Notes under the pieces: model-generated | Told to the model about the DNA's origin: nothing | Database searches by the model: none | What the model saw: the letters and a program-made list of their open reading frames with translations, nothing else | Shown: piece after piece, positions 21,807-30,812 of the stretch | Layout of the letters: every line of letters begins with the position of its first letter | Position numbering within the stretch: the first letter of the stretch is position 1 | Program-made: the position numbers and the translations under genes | Source of the DNA: Mycobacterium deserti | GTDB taxonomy: Bacteria; Actinomycetota; Actinomycetes; Mycobacteriales; Mycobacteriaceae | Direction: 5' to 3' | Assembly: GCF_025345615.1 (NCBI RefSeq) | Contig: NZ_JAODWD010000002.1 | Span: 248,001 to 312,000, forward strand | Length of the DNA: 64,000 nucleotides

Positions 21807-22755
21807 CGGCCGCGCGGTGCAACCGCTCGGCGACGGCGCCGACCGCAGCTTTGACCTCGGGCGGCTCGAGCACTTCGAAGTCGCAGCCGACGGTCGCGAA
21901 GTAGAAGATCATCCGTTCCGGGTCGTCGGCGCCCGCGGTGACAATGCAGGCGTGCGGACCATCCGCTTCGATCGTCACCGATGCCGGTGAGAAATGTTGT
22001 GCCAGCACGCTTTCCGGCGCGTGGAAGCGGACGCGTGCGATGTAGCGGTACGGCGAGCTGCTGATGGACATCTGCACGTAGGCGGCCGCGTCGGGTGCGT
22101 CGCGGGCCACGAATGTGCTGCCCATCGCGCGCACGTCGGACATCCGGTCCAGACGCAGGCTGCGCCAGTCCTGTTTGTCGCGGTCGTATGCCAGCAGATA
22201 CCAGCGTCGACCGGTGGTCACCAACTGATACGGCTCGAGTCTGCGCTGCGTTTCGTTGCCGCGGATGTCGACGTAGCGCGCGCTGACATGCTCACGGTCG
22301 CGGCACGCACGCGCCAGAGTCATCAGCACATCCGGTTCGACCGGTGAGTCGGTCGACGGCGACGTCAACGTGACGGTCGTGTCGTGCACCGCCGACACCT
22401 GGGACCGCAGCCGCGACGGCATCACCTGGTCCAGCTTGCTCAACGCGCGCAGTGCCGACTCGCCGACGCCCGCGACGCTGCCACCCGCCGCCAGTCGCAG
22501 GCAGACGGCCATCGCCACCGCCTCGTCGGGGTCGAGCAGCAGGGGCGGCAGCGCGGCGCCGGCGCCGAGTTGGTAGCCGCCGCCGTGTCCCCTGCTGGCG
22601 TGCACGGGATAGCCGAGGGCGCGCAACCGTTCCACGTCACGGCGGACGCTGCGGGTCGTCACACCGAGCCGGTCCGCGAGGTCCTCGCTGGTCCACACCC
22701 GCCGCGACTGCATCAGGCCGAGTAGTTGCAGCACTCGGCCCGTCGTTTCCGCCAT
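21796..22755 (-). CDS. WYL-domain transcriptional regulator
   Basis: 319-aa YafY-type regulator: N-terminal helix-turn-helix (LADRLGVTTRSVRRDVERLR, residues about 25-45), then a WYL ligand-binding domain with RRWYLLAYDRDKQDWRSLRL and a C-terminal WCX extension. Divergent from two DinB genes, with an inverted repeat in the gap, so it probably controls them and itself. WYL domains bind nucleotides or nucleic acids in some characterised members; the ligand here is unknown. Confidence 0.9.
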   Translation of the reverse strand: MAETTGRVLQLLGLMQSRRVWTSEDLADRLGVTTRSVRRDVERLRALGYPVHASRGHGGGYQLGAGAALPPLLLDPDEAVAMAVCLRLAAGGSVAGVGESALRALSKLDQVMPSRLRSQVSAVHDTTVTLTSPSTDSPVEPDVLMTLARACRDREHVSARYVDIRGNETQRRLEPYQLVTTGRRWYLLAYDRDKQDWRSLRLDRMSDVRAMGSTFVARDAPDAAAYVQMSISSSPYRYIARVRFHAPESVLAQHFSPASVTIEADGPHACIVTAGADDPERMIFYFATVGCDFEVLEPPEVKAAVGAVAERLHRAAVTR

Positions 22756-22776
22756 GGGTCGATCCTGTCGCCGTTT

Positions 22777-22795
22777 TAGGACCGAAGCTGTCCTA
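22777..22795. promoter_or_regulatory. Putative operator/promoter for the WYL-DinB divergent pair
   Basis: TAGGAC-N7-GTCCTA inverted repeat, overlapping a possible plus-strand -10 (TATATT, 22794-22799). It is 21 bp from the WYL start and 21 bp before the first DinB start, so it could govern both directions. Confidence 0.5.
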
Positions 22796-22816
22796 TATTC
22801 CTGTCATGGTAGTGCC

Positions 22817-23350
22817 ATGCCCACAGAGACGACCTTGATTCCCCAGCTGGCGGACCAGCTCGACTTCCACTGGACGCAAGCGCTGCGCCCGCGCCTCGAT
22901 GGTCTGACCGACGACGAGTACTTCTGGCAGCCGGTGCCGGACTGCTGGACCGTTCATCGGAACGGCTCGATCGACTTCGCCGCCCCGCCGCCGGAGCCCG
23001 CGCCGTTCACGACGATCGCCTGGCGGCTCGCACACGTCATCGTCGGTGTCCTGGCCGTGCGCAACCACTCGCACTTCGACGGCCCCGAGGCCGACTACAT
23101 GTCGTGGCGCTACGCGACGGACGCCGACTCAGCGCTGCGCCAGCTCGACGACGCCTACGGCAAGTGGATCGACGGGGTGCGCGGCCTGACCGAAGACGAG
23201 CTCTACCGTCCGTGCGGGCCGGCCGAAGGCCCGTACGCCGACTACCCGTTCCTCGCGCTGGTTCTGCACATCAACCGAGAGGTCATCCATCACGGAGCCG
23301 AAATTGCTTGTATCCGCGATCTTTACGTACACACCCAGAAAGGAAACTGA
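22817..23350 (+). CDS. DinB-superfamily protein 1
   Basis: 177 aa from ATG 22817; the frame extends 21 codons further upstream into the regulator gap without support. Four-helix DinB/YfiT-like fold: QLDFHWTQALRPRLDGLTDD at the start, a middle TIAWRLAHVIVGVL histidine, and the metal-binding HINREVIHHGAEI near the end (three-His site). Such proteins are metal-dependent, often thiol (mycothiol or bacillithiol) transferases or maleylpyruvate isomerase relatives; the reaction is unknown. Separated from the second DinB gene by 2 bp. Confidence 0.87.
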   Translation: MPTETTLIPQLADQLDFHWTQALRPRLDGLTDDEYFWQPVPDCWTVHRNGSIDFAAPPPEPAPFTTIAWRLAHVIVGVLAVRNHSHFDGPEADYMSWRYATDADSALRQLDDAYGKWIDGVRGLTEDELYRPCGPAEGPYADYPFLALVLHINREVIHHGAEIACIRDLYVHTQKGN

Positions 23351-23352
23351 GC

Positions 23353-23958
23353 ATGGCCGCTATGCCCCCTCCCATTGCCGACGAGCGCGAGGGTCTGCGC
23401 GAATACGTCGCCGCCCAGCACTACGCGTTCCACGCGGTGGCGTTTGGGCTGACCGACGAGCAGGCGCGCTCCACCCCGTCGGTGAGCGCGCTGTCGATCG
23501 GCGGGCTGATCAAGCACGTGACGAACTGCCAGCGCGGCTGGATGGAGCGCGTTGCGGCGGCCCCGGACATGACCGAACGCGACAAGCGGCCGATGGAGGA
23601 CCAGGCGGCCGACTATCAGGACGAGTTCGTCATGCGCGAGGACGAGACACTGGCAGACATCCTCGCCAAGTTCGACGAACAGAACGCCGAGACCATCCGG
23701 CTGATCGAGACGGTCGACCTCGGTGCGGCCGTGCCCATCCCCCAGCATGTGCCCTGGTTTCCCAAGGACCTCAAGGCATGGTCGGTGCGGTGGGTGCTGT
23801 TCCACATGATCGAGGAGCTGGCTCGGCACGCCGGGCAGGCCGACATCATCCGCGAAACCATCGATGGCGCAACCCTTTACGAGCTGCTTGCCGGACTCGA
23901 GGATTGGGAGCCAACCCCATGGCTGACACCGTGGGGCAAGGAGCCGGTTGCCGGCTAG
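23353..23958 (+). CDS. DinB-superfamily protein 2 (DUF664-like)
   Basis: 201 aa, ATG 23353 with AAAGGA upstream; the stop of the previous gene is just ahead, so the pair is coupled. Contains SIGGLIKHVTNCQRGWMERV and FHMIEELARHAGQADIIRE, the two His-containing helices of the DUF664/DinB fold (probable metal site). Likely a mycothiol-dependent transferase-type protein; this is family inference. Probably under the WYL regulator with the preceding gene. Confidence 0.87.
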   Translation: MAAMPPPIADEREGLREYVAAQHYAFHAVAFGLTDEQARSTPSVSALSIGGLIKHVTNCQRGWMERVAAAPDMTERDKRPMEDQAADYQDEFVMREDETLADILAKFDEQNAETIRLIETVDLGAAVPIPQHVPWFPKDLKAWSVRWVLFHMIEELARHAGQADIIRETIDGATLYELLAGLEDWEPTPWLTPWGKEPVAG

Positions 23959-23974
23959 GTGTAAAAAGCTAGGT

Positions 23975-24910
23975 ATGGACGTTCGCAGCGGCACCGCGGT
24001 CTGCGGGGAGGTCGAGCTGTTCTATGAGGACCTCGGCGACCCTGCAGATCCCGCGGTGTTGCTCATCATGGGCGTTGGCGCGCAGCTGCCGATGTGGCCC
24101 GACGGCTTCTGCGCGCGACTGGTCGAGCGGGGTTTGCGCGTGATCCGCTTCGACCATCGCGACACCGGGTTGTCGACCAAGCTCACCGGCCGGCGGGCCG
24201 AGGGCTCGGTGTATCCGCGGGTGCTGCGGTATCTGGTGGGCCGGGGTAGTCCGGTGCCGTACACGCTCGTCGACATGGCCGAGGACGTGCGCGGCCTGCT
24301 CGACCACCTCGACGTCGGCCGTGCCCACGTCGTCGGCGCGTCGATGGGCGGAATGATCGCCCAGGTGCTGGCGGGCCGCCATCCCGGGCGGGTGCTGTCG
24401 CTGGGCCTTGTGATGACCAGCGCGGGCACGCCGTTCTCGTCGGTGCCGCGGTTGCGGGTGATCAGGCTGGCGTTCGGCGCTCCGGCCGGGGATGCGCCGT
24501 TGGAGGAGAAGCTGGCGCACGAGGTGCGCAACATTTCGATCATCAACGGCCCGAATTTTCTTCCGCCGGTGGATCATTTGCGCCGGCGGGTGCAGGAGCT
24601 TCGGACGCGTAGCGACTATCCGCAAGGAATGCTGCGCCAGTTCGATGCCATCCTCGGGACGGGCAACCTTCTGCGCTACACCCGCGCTATCACCGCGCCG
24701 ACCGTCGTGATCCACGGCTCGCAGGACCCTATGGTGCGTCCCCGTAACGGGCGCACCGTCGCCCGGGCGATCGCGGATGCGCGCTACATCGTCATCGACG
24801 GCATGGGACACGACCTACCGGAGCCGGTGTGGCGGCCGGTCGTCGAGACGCTGACGGAGAACTTCGCGACCACTCCTGCGCGCTACCGCAGCACCATTCG
24901 CACCGCGTAG
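23975..24910 (+). CDS. Alpha/beta-hydrolase, LipG-like paralogue
   Basis: 311 aa from ATG 23975. Elbow GASMGGMIAQ (Ser123), acid GSQDPMVRP, and DGMGHDLPEP (His) form the triad. Closely similar in layout to lipG at 27990 (both share DPAVLLIMG and the SMGGMIAQ block at the same residue numbers), so the window carries two copies about 4 kb apart. 16 bp after the second DinB gene, so probably in that transcript. Overlaps the convergent TetR gene by 28 bp. Esterase or lipase by family. Confidence 0.85.
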   Translation: MDVRSGTAVCGEVELFYEDLGDPADPAVLLIMGVGAQLPMWPDGFCARLVERGLRVIRFDHRDTGLSTKLTGRRAEGSVYPRVLRYLVGRGSPVPYTLVDMAEDVRGLLDHLDVGRAHVVGASMGGMIAQVLAGRHPGRVLSLGLVMTSAGTPFSSVPRLRVIRLAFGAPAGDAPLEEKLAHEVRNISIINGPNFLPPVDHLRRRVQELRTRSDYPQGMLRQFDAILGTGNLLRYTRAITAPTVVIHGSQDPMVRPRNGRTVARAIADARYIVIDGMGHDLPEPVWRPVVETLTENFATTPARYRSTIRTA

Positions 24911-25485
24911 TCGACGACGGCGTCGAGATCGGTCCCCAACCGGCCGGCCAGCCACTCCTGAGCCAGTTCGGCCATCGCGCCGGTGTACATCGCCGCGCCC
25001 ACCTGCGCCGCAACGGGATCCGAGCCGGGGTTCAGCCGCCACCCTTCGGTCAGCACGCCTTCGCGAAGTAGATCCTGCGTTGCCGCCCGCCGCGCGGTCA
25101 GGACTGTGTTGGCCCTGGCGTCGGTGAACAGCACGCGACCGCGCCGCGGGTCCTGCGAGCTGAAGCCCAGCACCGCCGCGATGCCCGCTCGCGTCCTGGC
25201 CTGCAACGTGTCCGCCGCCCTTCCCATCGCCGCCGAGACGGCCTCGCCGAGTTGGCCGCTCACCTCGTCGTAGACGGCCCCGAGGAGATCGTCTGTGTCG
25301 CCGAAGCTTTCGTAGAAGTAGCGGGTGTTGAAGCCACACTCGCGGCATACCGACCGCACCGACACAGCCGCCTCGCCGCCGTCGCCGAAGAGCCGGAAGG
25401 CCGCCTCGATCAGCTGCGCGCGCCGCTCGGCCCGGCGATCCGTCAGCGGCACGCCGGCCCAACGCGTCGGACTCGACATCACCAC
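24883..25485 (-). CDS. TetR-family regulator
   Basis: 200 aa (start GTG 25485; ATG at 25479 is equally possible). N-terminal helix-turn-helix AEAAVSVRSVCRE-type region with CGFNTRYFYESFGDTDDLL, the TetR recognition helix. Its C-terminal ligand pocket is unassigned. Divergent from the MpaB-type oxygenase gene, with nested inverted repeats between them, so most likely its local repressor. Confidence 0.88.
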   Translation of the reverse strand: MVMSSPTRWAGVPLTDRRAERRAQLIEAAFRLFGDGGEAAVSVRSVCRECGFNTRYFYESFGDTDDLLGAVYDEVSGQLGEAVSAAMGRAADTLQARTRAGIAAVLGFSSQDPRRGRVLFTDARANTVLTARRAATQDLLREGVLTEGWRLNPGSDPVAAQVGAAMYTGAMAELAQEWLAGRLGTDLDAVVDYAVRMVLR

Positions 25486-25521
25486 AGCCTAAGCCGAACC
25501 GCGCCGACTCTGGTCACATCC

Positions 25522-25547
25522 GTAGCCAAACTGTAGTCTGGCTACAG
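25522..25547. promoter_or_regulatory. Putative TetR operator
   Basis: Two nested inverted repeats in the 88-bp divergent gap: GTAGCCA-N10-TGGCTAC (25522-25545) and CTGTAG-N5-CTACAG (25531-25547). Size and location suit a TetR dimer site controlling the oxygenase gene and the regulator itself. Confidence 0.55.
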
Positions 25548-25573
25548 CCGTAACCAGATCTTCGGAGGTCGAC

Positions 25574-26569
25574 GTGTACCTGCCCCACCAGATCGTCGGG
25601 CAAATCGTGAACCAGCGCTTTGACAGCGATGTGCGTCGCCACTTCTTCCGCGGCATGGAGTTCGCGGCACCCGTTGGCGACCCGGGCTGGTTCGGCCCGG
25701 GCAGCGCGGTCTGGCACGTCCACTCGCACATGCACGCGCTGATCTTCGGGCTGCAGTGCGCGGCCTACATGGAGCGACTCGACCCGTCGATCTACTGGAT
25801 GGGCATGCACCACTCGCGCCTGGTCAAGCGCGACGAGAACGGCACGGCCATTCCCGTGATCGATCCGAAGGGCGCGTTGGTGCGACTCGGTCATTCGGTC
25901 GCGTTCTTCATCGGCACCGCCTATGGCTCGACCGAGACCGCCGAGCGACTGGCCCAGAGCGTGCGCGCGATGCATCACACCATCAAGGGCACGCGCCCGG
26001 ACGGCGTGGCCTATGACGCCGACGACCCGGACTGGTTGCGGTGGAACTACGCGACCGTCGCGTGGGGCATCGCCACCGCGCACGAGCTGTACCATCCGAA
26101 CCCGCTGCGCGGGAAGAAGATCGACCGCTACTACGGCGAGTTTGTCCGCGTCGGTCATGCCCTCGGCGGCACCGATCTGCCCACCACCAAAGCCGAGACG
26201 CTCGCGTGCCTCGAGTCGTATGTGCCGAGGCTGGCCGTCACCCACGGCACCGCGATGGCGACCGGTCCGCGCCTGCCGCTGCCGCAGAGCGCTGTCGACT
26301 GGGCGGTGCGCGACACCATGCCGAAGTGGGGCAAGCAGTTGATTCAGCATCGGGACCCCAACATCGTTGAACGCACGGCCAGACGCGCGGCGGTGTGGGG
26401 CGTCATCAACGGCCTGCACGCCGCCTCCGGCCCGGCACCGGAGTTCCGGCAGGCCCAAACCAGGGTCAAGTCCGGCGTCACCGTCTCGCACACACTGCCG
26501 ACGTATCGGTTGGGCGACGACCCGGTCCGCAGCCGTTCCGAGGTCGAACTCAGTTTCCGCTCCGTGTGA
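25574..26569 (+). CDS. Oxygenase MpaB-family protein (DUF2236)
   Basis: 331 aa, GTG start with GGAGG 5 nt upstream. The family includes fungal MpaB and the latex-clearing protein Lcp and binds heme b. Signature regions: FGPGSAVWHVHSHMHALIFG near the start, MGMHHSRLVKRDENG, MHHTIKGTRPDG and WNYATVAWGIATAHELYHPN. The conserved His residues in these blocks are heme or catalytic candidates. Probably oxidises a hydrophobic substrate. Controlled by the divergent TetR by context. Confidence 0.85.
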   Translation: MYLPHQIVGQIVNQRFDSDVRRHFFRGMEFAAPVGDPGWFGPGSAVWHVHSHMHALIFGLQCAAYMERLDPSIYWMGMHHSRLVKRDENGTAIPVIDPKGALVRLGHSVAFFIGTAYGSTETAERLAQSVRAMHHTIKGTRPDGVAYDADDPDWLRWNYATVAWGIATAHELYHPNPLRGKKIDRYYGEFVRVGHALGGTDLPTTKAETLACLESYVPRLAVTHGTAMATGPRLPLPQSAVDWAVRDTMPKWGKQLIQHRDPNIVERTARRAAVWGVINGLHAASGPAPEFRQAQTRVKSGVTVSHTLPTYRLGDDPVRSRSEVELSFRSV

Positions 26570-26621
26570 CCGGTTGCACACGTTTTTACCCTCGTCCACG
26601 GCTTTTGAGACACTGGGTCCC

Positions 26622-27989
26622 ATGAATGCCACGGGAAAGACACAGCACCGCGAGGTAGCGAAGCTGGACCGGGTCCCATTGCCCGTCGAGGCTGCTCGCG
26701 TCGGCGTGACGGGATGGCAGATCACCCGCACCGGCGCACGAGTCGTCACGAAGCTGACCGGCCGCGGCTCGCTGCAGCAGAAGATTCTCAAGGAGGTCCC
26801 CCAGGCGTTCGCCGATCTGGGGCCTACCTACGTCAAATTCGGACAGATCATCGCGTCGAGCCCCGGCGCGTTCGGCGAGCAGTTGTCGCGGGAGTTCCGC
26901 AGCCTGCTCGACCGTGTTCCGCCCGCCGACCCCGACCAGGTGCGCAAGCTATTCCACGAGGATCTCGGCGACGAACCGGAGAACCTGTTCAAGACGTTCG
27001 ACGTAAAACCGTTCGCCTCGGCCTCCATCGCCCAGGTGCACTACGCCACGCTGCACACCGGTGAGGAAGTCGTGGTCAAGATCCAGCGACCCGGCATCCG
27101 TCGGCGGGTGGCCGCCGACCTGCAGATCCTCAAACGCGGCGCGCGCCTGGTCGAGTTCGCGAAGCTGGGCCAGCGGCTGTCCGCGCAGGACGTCGTCGCC
27201 GACTTCGCCGACAACCTCGCCGAGGAACTCGACTTCCGCCTCGAGGCGCAGTCGATGGACGCCTGGGTGTCGCACATGCACGCCTCGCCACTGGGCCGCA
27301 ACATCCGGGTTCCGCAGGTGTACTGGGACCTGACCAGCGAGCGGGTACTGACCATGGAACGGGTGCAGGGCATCCGCATCGACGACGCCGCCGCGATCCG
27401 CAAGGCCGGCTTCGACGGCACGGAACTGGTCAAGGCGCTGCTGTTCTCGCTGTTCGAGGGCGGGCTGCGGCACGGCCTGTTTCACGGCGACCTGCACGCG
27501 GGCAACCTGTACGTCGATGGCGACGGCAAGATCGTGTTCTTCGACTTCGGCATCATGGGCCGTATTGATCCCCGAACTCGTTGGCTGCTGCGCGAACTCG
27601 TCTACGCGCTGCTGGTGAAGAAGGACCACGCCGCGGCGGGCAAGATCGTCGTCCTGATGGGCGCCGTCGGCACCCCCAAGCCCGAGGCCCAGGCGGCCAA
27701 GGACCTCGAGAAGTTCGCCACCCCGCTGACCATGTCGACGTTGGGCGACATGAGTTACGCCGACATCGGCAGGCAGTTGTCCACGCTGGCCGAGGCCTAC
27801 GACGTCAAGCTGCCGCGCGAGCTGGTGCTGATCGGCAAGCAGTTCCTCTACGTCGAGCGCTACATGAAGCTGCTCGCACCCAAGTGGCAGATGATGTCCG
27901 ACCCGCAGCTCACGGGCTACTTCGCCAATTTCATGGTGGAGGTCAGCCGCGAGCACAGCGAAGACCTCGACAGCGGGGTGCAGACGTAA
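26622..27989 (+). CDS. ABC1/UbiB-family atypical kinase
   Basis: 455 aa from ATG 26622; the frame extends upstream into the previous gene without support. Motifs of the UbiB/ADCK fold: VKFGQ (residues 71-75, K-x-G-Q), Ala-rich loop FASASIAQVH, VVKIQRPG (Lys153), FHGDLHAGN (about 287) and FFDFGIMGR (about 307). Members support isoprenoid-quinone or lipid metabolism through ATPase activity. Orthologous by position to M. tuberculosis Rv0647c, next to lipG, whose GTG start directly abuts its stop. Confidence 0.92.
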   Translation: MNATGKTQHREVAKLDRVPLPVEAARVGVTGWQITRTGARVVTKLTGRGSLQQKILKEVPQAFADLGPTYVKFGQIIASSPGAFGEQLSREFRSLLDRVPPADPDQVRKLFHEDLGDEPENLFKTFDVKPFASASIAQVHYATLHTGEEVVVKIQRPGIRRRVAADLQILKRGARLVEFAKLGQRLSAQDVVADFADNLAEELDFRLEAQSMDAWVSHMHASPLGRNIRVPQVYWDLTSERVLTMERVQGIRIDDAAAIRKAGFDGTELVKALLFSLFEGGLRHGLFHGDLHAGNLYVDGDGKIVFFDFGIMGRIDPRTRWLLRELVYALLVKKDHAAAGKIVVLMGAVGTPKPEAQAAKDLEKFATPLTMSTLGDMSYADIGRQLSTLAEAYDVKLPRELVLIGKQFLYVERYMKLLAPKWQMMSDPQLTGYFANFMVEVSREHSEDLDSGVQT

Positions 27990-28892
27990 GTGGAGGTCCG
28001 CACCGGCACCGCCACCTCGGGCGAGGTTGAGATCCACTTCGAGGACATGGGCGACCCGAACGACCCGGCGGTCCTACTCATCATGGGCCTCGGCGCACAG
28101 CTATTGTTGTGGCGCAAAGGTTTCTGCGAAAAGCTCGTCGACCAAGGCCTGCGCGTCATCCGCTACGACAACCGCGATGTCGGGCTGTCCTCCAAGCTGC
28201 CCGGTGCGCACAGCGGGGCGCCGCTGCCCCTGCGCATGGCCCGTTCTTACCTGGGTCTGCCCAGTCCGGCGGCCTACACGCTCGAGGACATGGCCGACGA
28301 CGCCGCCGCCCTACTGGACCATCTGGGCATCGATCAGGCTCACATCGTCGGCGGCTCGATGGGCGGCATGATCGCGCAGGTGTTCGCGGCCAGGCACAAG
28401 CGGCGTACGAGTTCGCTGGCCGTCATCTTCTCCAGCAATAACCAGCCCATGCTGCCGCCGCCGGGCCCGAAGCAGTTGCTGGCCATCCTGCAGCGGCCGA
28501 AGGACTCGACCCGCGAGGCGGTCATCGAGAACGCGATCCGGGTCAGCAAGATCATCGGCAGTCCCGGCTATCCGGCGCCGGACGACCGTGTCCGCGCCGA
28601 AGCCATCGAGGGATACGACCGCGCCTACTACCCCGCGGGCATCGGCCGCCACTTCGCGGCGATCCTGGGTAGTGGCAGCCTGCTGCGCTACGACCGGCAG
28701 ATCACCGCGCCGACGGTGGTGATACACGGGAAGGCCGACAAGTTGATGCGGCCGTTCGGCGGGCGGGCCGTCGCACGGGCGATCAAGGGCGCGCGCTTGG
28801 TGCTGTTCGACGGCATGGGCCATGAACTACCCGAGCCGCTGTGGGACGACATCGTCGGCGAGCTGAAGAACAACTTCGCCGCTGCTGCGTAG
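27990..28892 (+). CDS. lipG: Alpha/beta-hydrolase LipG
   Basis: 300 aa, GTG start immediately after the UbiB stop. Elbow GGSMGGMIAQ (Ser123), acid near GKADKLMRPF, and DGMGHELPEP (His). Position between the UbiB-like kinase and the mycolate methyltransferases matches M. tuberculosis lipG (Rv0646c), an esterase/phospholipase-type protein. Cotranscribed with the kinase. Confidence 0.9.
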   Translation: MEVRTGTATSGEVEIHFEDMGDPNDPAVLLIMGLGAQLLLWRKGFCEKLVDQGLRVIRYDNRDVGLSSKLPGAHSGAPLPLRMARSYLGLPSPAAYTLEDMADDAAALLDHLGIDQAHIVGGSMGGMIAQVFAARHKRRTSSLAVIFSSNNQPMLPPPGPKQLLAILQRPKDSTREAVIENAIRVSKIIGSPGYPAPDDRVRAEAIEGYDRAYYPAGIGRHFAAILGSGSLLRYDRQITAPTVVIHGKADKLMRPFGGRAVARAIKGARLVLFDGMGHELPEPLWDDIVGELKNNFAAAA

Positions 28893-28972
28893 CGATCGTC
28901 GATTAGTTAGCTACAGCGTCGGCGCGTAGCATTCCAGCCGATAAGGGCTGCACCACGAAGGGGGGCTAAAAG

Positions 28973-29842
28973 ATGGCTCGCACCAGCAAGCTCACGCCGC
29001 ATTTCCAGGACGTTCAGGCGCACTACGACCTGTCTGACGAGTTCTTCCGGCTGTTCCTGGATCCCAGCCAGACCTACAGCTGCGCCTACTTCGAACGTGA
29101 CGACATGACGCTCGAGGAAGCCCAGCTCGCCAAGGTCGACCTCGCGCTCGGCAAGCTCGGCCTCGAACCGGGGATGACGCTGCTCGACGTCGGCTGCGGC
29201 TGGGGCTCGACCATGTTGCGCGCGATCGAGAAGTACGACGTCAACGTCATCGGCCTCACACTGAGCAAGAACCAGCTCGCGCACGTCGAGAAGGCGTTCG
29301 CCGCGTCGGACAGCCCGCGCTCGAAGCGGGTGCTGCTGCAGGGCTGGGAGCAGTTCGACGAGCCCGTCGACCGGATCGTGTCGATCGGCGCGTTCGAGCA
29401 TTTCGGTAAGGACCGCTGGGACGACTTATTCACCATGGCCTACCGGGCGCTGCCCGACGACGGTGTGATGCTGCTGCACACCATCACGGCGCTGACCCTG
29501 CCGCAGATGACCGAACGCGGTATGCCGCTGACGTTTTCGGTGGCGCGGTTCGTCAAGTTCATCCTCACCGAGATCTTCCCCGGCGGCTATCTGCCGACGA
29601 TCGAGTTGGTCGGTGAGCACGCGGGCAAGGCGGGCTTCGACCTGACGCGGACGCAGTCGCTGCAGCCGCACTACGCGCGCACGCTGGACTGCTGGGCCGA
29701 GGCGCTCGAGGCGCACCGCGACGAGGCCATCGCCGTCCAGTCGCAAGAGGTCTACGACCGGTACATGCACTATTTGACCGGCTGCGCGCAGGGCTTCCGC
29801 GTCGGCTACATCGACGTCAATCAGTTCACGTTGGTCAAATGA
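28973..29842 (+). CDS. Mycolic acid cyclopropane synthase, MmaA2-like (1)
   Basis: 289-aa S-adenosylmethionine-dependent methyltransferase acting on meromycolate chains carried on Acp[20 protein letters not shown] start, SAM motif LLDVGCGWG (residues 71-79), and [13 protein letters not shown] with catalytic Glu. The segment [17 protein letters not shown] and end [12 protein letters not shown] match MmaA2/CmaA-type cyclopropane synthases rather than MmaA1 or MmaA4. GGGG-type RBS upstream. Its end overlaps the next gene by ATGA, so the two are translationally coupled. Confidence 0.9.
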   Translation: MARTSKLTPHFQDVQAHYDLSDEFFRLFLDPSQTYSCAYFERDDMTLEEAQLAKVDLALGKLGLEPGMTLLDVGCGWGSTMLRAIEKYDVNVIGLTLSKNQLAHVEKAFAASDSPRSKRVLLQGWEQFDEPVDRIVSIGAFEHFGKDRWDDLFTMAYRALPDDGVMLLHTITALTLPQMTERGMPLTFSVARFVKFILTEIFPGGYLPTIELVGEHAGKAGFDLTRTQSLQPHYARTLDCWAEALEAHRDEAIAVQSQEVYDRYMHYLTGCAQGFRVGYIDVNQFTLVK

Positions 29843-30699
29843 CCGACCTCACTCCTCACTTCGAGGACGTGCAGTCGCACTACGACCTCTCCGACGACTT
29901 CTACCGGCTGTTTCTGGATCCGACCCAGACCTATAGCTGTGCTTATTTCGAGCGCGACGACATGACGCTCGAAGAGGCGCAAATCGCCAAGATCGACCTG
30001 TCGCTGGGCAAGTTGAACCTCGAACCGGGCATGACGCTGCTCGACGTCGGGTGCGGCTGGGGCGCGACGATGAAGCGGGCGGCCGAACGTTACGACGTCA
30101 ACGTGATCGGGCTGACGCTGTCGGCCAACCAATGCGCGTATGTGCAGAAATCCTTCGCCGAGCAGGAGAGCCCGCGGTCGCGGCGGGTGCTGCTGATGGG
30201 CTGGGAGCAGTTCGACGAACCCGTCGACCGCATCGTCTCGATCGGGGCCTTCGAGCACTTCGGCCACGACCGTTACGAAGACTTCTTCAAGATGGCGGAC
30301 GCGGTGTTGCCCTCCGACGGTGTGATGCTTCTGCACACCATCACCCGGCTGACGCTGGACGAGCTCAAACAGCGCGACATACCACTGACGATGGCCGCGG
30401 CGCGGTTCGCGCGATTCATCGCGAACGAGATCTTCCCCGGCGGTCAGCTACCGGCGATCGAAGCGGTCCACGAGCATGCCGTCAAGGGCGGTTTCACGGT
30501 GACGAGAACCCAGTCGCTGCAACTCCACTACGCACGCACACTGGACACGTGGGCCCACACTCTTGAAGCGCGCAGGGCCGAGGCGGTGGCCATCCAGTCC
30601 GAAGAGGTCTACGAGCGGTACATGAAGTACCTGACAGGGTGCGCCGACATGTTCCGCAGGGGCTACATCGACGTCAACCAGTTCACTTTGGCCAAGTAA
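29839..30699 (+). CDS. Mycolic acid cyclopropane synthase, MmaA2-like (2)
   Basis: 286 aa, start overlapping the previous stop. [23 protein letters not shown] motif [43 protein letters not shown] and the terminus [12 protein letters not shown]. This is very close to M. tuberculosis MmaA2 as remembered, and looks like a tandem duplicate of the upstream gene. Predicted to introduce cis-cyclopropanes or related modifications in alpha- or keto-mycolates; proximal or distal specificity cannot be told from sequence alone. Confidence 0.9.
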   Translation: MTDLTPHFEDVQSHYDLSDDFYRLFLDPTQTYSCAYFERDDMTLEEAQIAKIDLSLGKLNLEPGMTLLDVGCGWGATMKRAAERYDVNVIGLTLSANQCAYVQKSFAEQESPRSRRVLLMGWEQFDEPVDRIVSIGAFEHFGHDRYEDFFKMADAVLPSDGVMLLHTITRLTLDELKQRDIPLTMAAARFARFIANEIFPGGQLPAIEAVHEHAVKGGFTVTRTQSLQLHYARTLDTWAHTLEARRAEAVAIQSEEVYERYMKYLTGCADMFRRGYIDVNQFTLAK

Positions 30700-30812
30700 G
30701 CGCCCCGCCGAGCCGAATTGGAGCGGAGCGCCCGCGAAACGCTAGGGTGACGACCAGATCAACACGTGATGAAGACGCGTGTAGTGCGTACTAGATGCTG
30801 AGCAGGGGAAAC

